Assembly: GCA_003427395.1 (NCBI GenBank)
Contig: BFEA01000064.1
Coordinates: 2,357,333-2,378,282, forward strand
Reading direction: 5' to 3'
DNA length: 20,950 bases
Source of the DNA: Chara braunii
Taxonomy: Eukaryota; Streptophyta; Charophyceae; Charales; Characeae
A program made the translations under genes and the position numbers. The notes beneath the pieces were generated by a model. It was given only the letters and a program-made list of their open reading frames with translations, searched no databases and was not told where the DNA came from. Positions within the stretch are counted from its first letter, which is position 1. Each line of letters begins with the position of its first letter. Below are positions 16,820-20,950 of this stretch, piece after piece.

Positions 16820-17840
16820 GAAAGACACGAGGGGAAGGGCAGCAACTACACCACGCCGGTACGCCTCCAGCAAACGGTGATGAACAAGGCAACAAACGGC
16901 AGATCGCAGAATCCAACAAACGCCCTCTAATGTTTTGCGTCGTGGAGCACAGCTGAGAATAGAAATATCGGTTAAATAAAATATTCAAATTTGCCGACCG
17001 TTCGACCCCTTTCTGTTTGGCTGCACGCACTGTGAGGGAGAACACTGGTCGACAACGTTCGCGGGGGCTGGACAGCCACCAACGGTTGCCGCTGGCGTAA
17101 CGTTCCTGGAACCCGAACTTTCTGAACCCAAGATGTCCCTGTGGTGGCCGGTAGGTACTCCAATTGACCAGCGGACAAAAAATTATTGCCGCCTATGGCT
17201 GCCCTCCCCGCTTCGATTATGGCGGATCCTTGACCTCTGAGGTTCCGTGGGGAAGGCCACAAAATGGCTGTAGCCCGAGGACGCCCAGAGGAGAGGAATC
17301 CCAGACAAAACGTTTTCACATTTTCTTCTCGTTTCATCCCCAAGCATAGGTGAAACTCCGGGGAGGATGCATCTTACCACTTTCTACGGCAGATGCATTC
17401 ATTGTCTTTTTGTTTGTACCGTGGTGTGGCCAGGGCCTTGAATTTTCTTCTGGTCTCCAATTTCGACACGCTGTGTGGCCAAGAGAAACTTTCGAAAATC
17501 GTGTTCTCGACAGTGGTGTGGCAAGGCCCCTGAACCGCATCCTTAGGGCTGCGTAATGTGGGACCAGGCCCTAAGAAAAAATCGCTTCGGGGGCCCAACT
17601 GGTAAAGGGCGTTCTTGAAACGGGGGCATCTCAGTAATTTTTCCCTTTTCTAAATTTGAGTAAGAAAGTGAAGTAATTGGAGGAGGGAGGAGGAGGGGCA
17701 GGCAGCCCTGATCCAGATGGACGTTAGGCCATCTACGCGTCAGCGGATATGCCACCACCCTTGACCCGGAGTCGGTGACTAGAAGGGGTCTGTAGGTTGA
17801 GAGGGTCTGAGGGGTGAGAGAGAAAAAAAATCAATTATCT
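16820..17840. other. Gene-free stretch before LeuRS
   Basis: No gene is recognised. A partial repeat is visible: CGTGGTGTGGCCAGGGCCTT at 17421-17440 resembles AGTGGTGTGGCAAGGCCCCT at 17513-17532. Several frames of 60-120 codons on both strands overlap one another and show no family motif. Confidence 0.4.
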
Positions 17841-17852
17841 GGTAAACACGCC

Positions 17853-17897
17853 CACGTGGCCGTGGTGACCTGGCCTTATCCGGCCACGTGTCACGTG
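17853..17897 (+). promoter_or_regulatory. G-box cluster upstream of LeuRS
   Basis: CACGTG occurs at 17853-17858, 17885-17890 and 17892-17897, with a further copy at 18011-18016. G-boxes are bound by plant bZIP and bHLH factors. Position 240-400 bp before the LeuRS ATG suggests a promoter, but no TATA box or start site can be fixed. Confidence 0.4.
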
Positions 17898-17938
17898 GTT
17901 AGAGACGAGATTCGCTTAGCCGATCGTAAGGAGTGGAA

Positions 17939-17998
17939 GCGCGGGAAAGATTTTGAAAGCGTCGGAAATATTTTGAAAGCGCGGGAAGGATTGGAACA
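17939..17998 (+). promoter_or_regulatory. Three 20-bp tandem units with E2F-like sites
   Basis: GCGCGGGAAAGATTTTGAAA begins at 17939 and is repeated at 17959 (core changed to GCGTCGGAAA) and 17979 (GCGCGGGAAG). GCGCGGGAAA matches the E2F consensus on the reverse strand (TTTCCCGCGC). Another TTTTCCCGCC lies at 18318-18327. The exact 20-bp period means it could equally be a simple tandem repeat. Confidence 0.4.
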
Positions 17999-18254
17999 GA
18001 TTGAGCTGGGCACGTGTCTGGGCGAATCCAGGTCGTCGTCGCGTTCGCCGCCGCTGCCGCCCTCGCCGTCGTTCCCGGTATCTGGGCATTACGGGAGTTC
18101 TTCTTCCGTACAATGTCCGCAATTGTACTGACAGTATTGGTCTGTCATTGAGGCATTGAGGGGGGAAGGTTTCCGTACAGTTTGCCGTACAATTTTGAGA
18201 AGATTGTTTGTACGGTCAAGAAGCTTATTGTTGTCGAGAGTGGAGCGGACGGCG

Positions 18255-19369
18255 ATGGCGGCGCCGGGCAGATGCGCCGCCGCCGCGAGTTCCTCTCGTC
18301 TTGTGCCCGTGGAGATCTTTTCCCGCCAAAAGATCGTACGACTTCCCGCCGCCGCGGCCATCGCTGGACGATGGACAGGACGATCAGCCGCGTCAGCCGA
18401 TGGCTCTCGGATAGGCCACGTGTCAAGATCCCGACGCGCCAGCTCATCATCCTCCACTTCCGTACGCGCGTCCAGTTCCTCTTCTTCCGATAGGCCACGT
18501 GTCAAGATCCCGACGCGTCGGGATCTTGTGGGCGACGAATCCCGGTCGCTTCGTCACACAGCGGCCGCCGCCGCCGCGGCGGCCATCGCCAGCTCCTCCT
18601 CGTTGCCATCGCCATTTTCATCGCAAGCTGGCTGTTCGTCGGAGTCGTGTCCCGCGCTTTTTTGGCGTGAAGCGAGAGGACGGCCACCCTCGATTGCTCC
18701 CGTCCTCAGGAAGAGCAGACAGCATGGAGGAGGAGGGGGAGGGGTGGTTGGGGGGGGTTATGGTGAGGTGGCATTGGCGGGACCAAGTAGTCTACTTGCC
18801 GGCTGGGATGGCGGGAAGATACGCCAACGACTCGGCGTGCAATGCCCCGCCGACCGGTCCGATCACCTCAACCTGAGAATTGGCGGGAATCTGTACAGGA
18901 AATTCGCGGGAGGGTCTCACGGAAAACCGCGTGTTTGTGGAGGAGGAGGAGGAGCCACGTGTGCTTGCCGAGGGGAAGCGGCGGCGCGCCTTGTCCATGG
19001 AGGAAGAGGAGGAGGAGGAGGAGGAGGAGTAGGAGGAGGGAGTGGGTGTGAGGGTCTGCGCTCACTTCATCGCGACGAGGGGGAACGGCAACGTGGCTAT
19101 CGAGCAATGTGCCACCTGGCAAGTGGTCCCCACTCTGCAATTCAGATAGACGAGGATGAGAAGCAGCAGGAACAGCTGCTGCAGCGGGAGGAAGAGGAAA
19201 AGGGCGGGAAATCGGAGGAGCTCAGATCTGCTTCCCGCCAATATCCTTTCAGCGAGATCGAAGCCAAGTGGCAGTCGATCTGGGAGGAGGAGAAGATTTT
19301 CCGCACTCCTGATGACGTGGACATGACAAAACCCAAGTACTACGTATTGGATATGTTTCCATACCCAAG
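18255..19369 (+). CDS. Organellar leucyl-tRNA synthetase, first recognisable exon
   Basis: LeuRS joins leucine to tRNA-Leu; the bacterial-type plant enzyme serves chloroplasts and mitochondria. The last 43 codons (19239-19367) show its N-terminal signature: [37 protein letters not shown]. The exon ends AG|GTTTGA at 19369/19370, phase 2, so AG plus the next exon restores Ser of the PYPSG motif. The HIGH-type ATP site (HVGH) and all later domains lie outside the window. ATG 18255-18257 is the first in-frame ATG and starts an Ala/Ser/Arg-rich, transit-peptide-like segment; the frame is open back to about 18156 without an ATG. Some 328 residues precede the conserved part, far more than the usual 80-110, mostly Ser, Ala and Gly runs, so an unseen intron (for example ending near CAATTCAG, 19138-19145) is possible. 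Confidence 0.85.
18410..18528 (+). repeat. 29-bp direct repeat and 26-bp palindrome in LeuRS leader
   Basis: GATAGGCCACGTGTCAAGATCCCGACGCG (starts 18410) recurs at 18489, offset 79 bp. The second copy extends into the perfect palindrome CAAGATCCCGACG / CGTCGGGATCTTG at 18503-18528. The 79-bp offset is not a multiple of three, so the two copies are read in different frames within the leader. Both contain CACGTG. Confidence 0.7.
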
Positions 19370-19444
19370 GTTTGAACTTTATTTATTTATTTATTTGGCT
19401 GGTTTTTATTGTCGGTTTGACCACTCTAATTCGTTTATGTAATC

Positions 19445-19475
<31 letters not shown>

Positions 19476-19479
19476 AACC

Positions 19480-19622
19480 AACTGGCCTATCTCAGCGGGT
19501 ACACTCATGAACTGTTGAAATAGACTAACCCGAGTTCGAATCCGACTGCAATTAGATGAGTAAAAGCTAACTCTGAATTTTTGCTGTAGTGGGGTCGGTC
19601 ACCTCAAAGATGATGTCTAACA
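19480..19622 (+). repeat. tRNA-like (SINE-type) repeat in intron
   Basis: TGGCCTATCTCAGCGGG (19483-19499) resembles a tRNA box A, and GAGTTCGAATCC (19532-19543) matches box B (GGTTCGANTCC) at about the right distance. The tRNA-like fold is not complete and no anticodon loop is convincing, so a tRNA-derived SINE head is more likely than a tRNA gene. A diverged relative may be at 6640-6828. Confidence 0.4.
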
Positions 19623-19656
19623 GGCAAATTGGAACTATTCAGAGAATATATATATA

Positions 19657-20160
19657 TTTGTGACGATCTATATGTATATATGTATATATATGTATATACA
19701 TATATATCGTCTATATATCGTCACAAACAGAACTGCCCGGTAAACCGTAGGCAGAGAGAGAGAAGAGGACAACAAACGAGGGGCTGTGACAAACTGTTTC
19801 GTCGGAGTTTCACCGACTGACTCATCAGGAGGCTGAACCCTCAACAGTCTGCAGAATCCCCTCACTGATTACACTGTAAATGATAATCTACCTTAACCAA
19901 AATCAAAGTAGACTATCACTCACCCACACCAGATGGAAAACTCTACAGACTGTCGGTTCATATATATATATATCGTCTATATATATATATATCTTTGTGA
20001 CGATATATAGTCAAACAGAGCTGCCCGGTGAACCGTAGAGGCCGAGAGGGAGAAGAGGAAGAGGACAACAAAGGGGGGGCTGTGACAAACTGTTTCTTGG
20101 GAGTTTCACCGACTCATTTGTGACGATATATATACATATATATATATATATTGTCACAAA
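19657..20160. repeat. TTTGTGACGATATA palindromes and duplicated body
   Basis: TTTGTGACG...CGTCACAAA bounds a TA-rich hairpin at 19657-19727. Another, TTTGTGACGA...TTGTCACAAA, is at 20117-20160, and a one-sided copy is at 19994. Between them a roughly 98-bp body is repeated: 19728-19826 and 20016-20116, both starting CAGA(A/G)CTGCCCGGT and containing GGGGCTGTGACAAACTGTTT and GAGTTTCACCGACT. This is a composite repeat family, possibly MITE-related. Confidence 0.6.
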
Positions 20161-20570
20161 ACTATTGCCTAGAAGAAGAAATAAGATAAGAGAAGAAAAG
20201 AAAAATGAAAGGACAGAGAGGCAAAGAGACAGACAAATTAGAATGACACAAAGCAGTGTCCTCTTCTTCTTTGTTTCACTGTATTCTTATTTCTTTCAGT
20301 GTTTTACAATTTCTTTTTTACACTGAACAAAGTATAAAAATCACAAACAAAGACGCATTGAAATCATTCAAATTTTCACTCTTCTTAACTCCTCCTCCAC
20401 CGTGCCTCTACCGTACAAGGCTCGCCACATTGATGAAGTATATATCCTATTGCCTTTCCCCCTTTGTTTAGGGGTATTTTGTTTTGCGGACCTACTGTAT
20501 GGTTCCGTTTTTTTAACTATGGTTATGGTANAATGTTTCTTTTGAATGAGAATCTTGTCTGCTTCAATTC

Positions 20571-20950
20571 CGGTTGATTCTGTCCCCTTATTTGGTCTAT
20601 CTTAGGGAGGAGGGATGGCGGTGCTTCATGTGGGATTGGTTATCGGGTTATCGTTTTGCAGGCAAGTGTTCTGACATCCTGGTTGGCTTGGTTGTTTCCC
20701 GTTGTTTNGCCCTTTGAGCGCGGGGCGGTGCTGTATGTGGGAATCGTCATCCGGGATTGTCTTCTCCTTCTTTTTGGTTGTCACATTGTGGATTGGAGCC
20801 TTTTTTTTTGTTTTGCTGATTTTGTCTGTACCTCGGTTGGTTTGGTCCCGTTGTTCGGGCTATCTTATGGGCGTGGCTGTGCTTTCACGTGGGACCAGCC
20901 ATTCGGGTTTTTGGCATCCTGGTTGGTTGTTTCCCGTTGTTCGGCCCTTT
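20571..20950 (+). repeat. Degenerate tandem repeat at window end
   Basis: Related units start at about 20571, 20680, 20834 and 20917 (partial). The order in each is CGGTTG.TT, GTCCC.TT.TT.GG, CTATCTTA.GG (20571 and 20834 copies), GGCGGTGCT or GGCTGTGCT, TGTGGGA, and AT.GGG. The word TGGTTG.TTTCCCGTTGTT recurs at about 20688 and 20924. Spacing is 85-155 bp. The array continues beyond the window. Confidence 0.55.

Larger units (their letters stand above)
19370..20950 (+). other. LeuRS intron, runs past the window end
   Basis: It starts at the GTTTGA donor and no continuation of the LeuRS frame is found to the window end. It contains TTTATT repeats (19379-19400), a T-run (19445-19470), SINE-like and palindromic repeats, and a tandem repeat at the end. 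Ambiguous bases are at 20531 and 20708. Confidence 0.65.

Noticed and set aside
18410-18528. Palindrome with CACGTG repeats as a CRISPR-like or recombination site
   Set aside because: There are only two copies with no spacer series, and the context is a eukaryotic gene leader.
20621-20635. CTTCATGTGGGA, reading LHVG, as the LeuRS HIGH-motif exon
   Set aside because: It is followed by Leu-Val rather than His, lies in a tandem repeat whose other copies do not keep it, and lacks the GAG context.

Overview
The window looks like nuclear DNA from a plant-lineage (streptophyte) eukaryote. The reasons are an exon of an organellar leucyl-tRNA synthetase that ends at a GT splice donor, two copies of plant-type U6 snRNA sequence, TTTAGGG-type telomere-like motifs, and very dense simple and dispersed repeats. 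The mix of a ciliary-type coiled-coil gene, an organellar synthetase and a Myb/SANT-like multicopy pseudogene would suit a streptophyte alga with motile sperm, such as Chara. That species guess is inference.

Layout. Bases 1-3800 are repeat-rich and carry no convincing protein gene. They hold short inverted-repeat elements, a 22-bp satellite, and two antisense U6 snRNA pseudogenes, one split by a 97-bp hairpin element. Bases 3900-4925 are a composite (CTC)n minisatellite that runs into the 3' end of a minus-strand gene at 4861-6627. That gene encodes a 588-residue coiled-coil protein I recognise as a CCDC13-like protein. Bases 6630-14900 are almost entirely repeats: palindromic MITE-like elements, a tetranucleotide array, a scrambled cluster of MITE pieces, degenerate telomere-like tandem repeats, a degenerate satellite, and a 400-bp foldback element with 175-bp arms. 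At 14936-16600 (minus) lies a decayed Myb/SANT-like (trihelix) gene with a frameshift and nine premature stops. From about 17850 a G-box and E2F-like motif cluster precedes the first recognisable exon of a plus-strand organellar LeuRS gene (18255-19369). Its intron fills the rest of the window and carries SINE-like, TA-rich palindromic and tandem repeats.

The two intact gene parts (CCDC13-like, minus; LeuRS exon, plus) are about 11.6 kb apart, and nothing suggests they act together. Three ambiguous bases (N at 4616, 20531, 20708) and many homopolymer runs mean exact repeat lengths are unreliable. I found no operon-like or defence-like system. The most interesting items are the U6-derived chimeric retroposons with a shared insertion in the U6 internal stem-loop, the hairpin element with an 18-bp target duplication, the foldback family, and the CCDC13-like gene growing through microsatellites.
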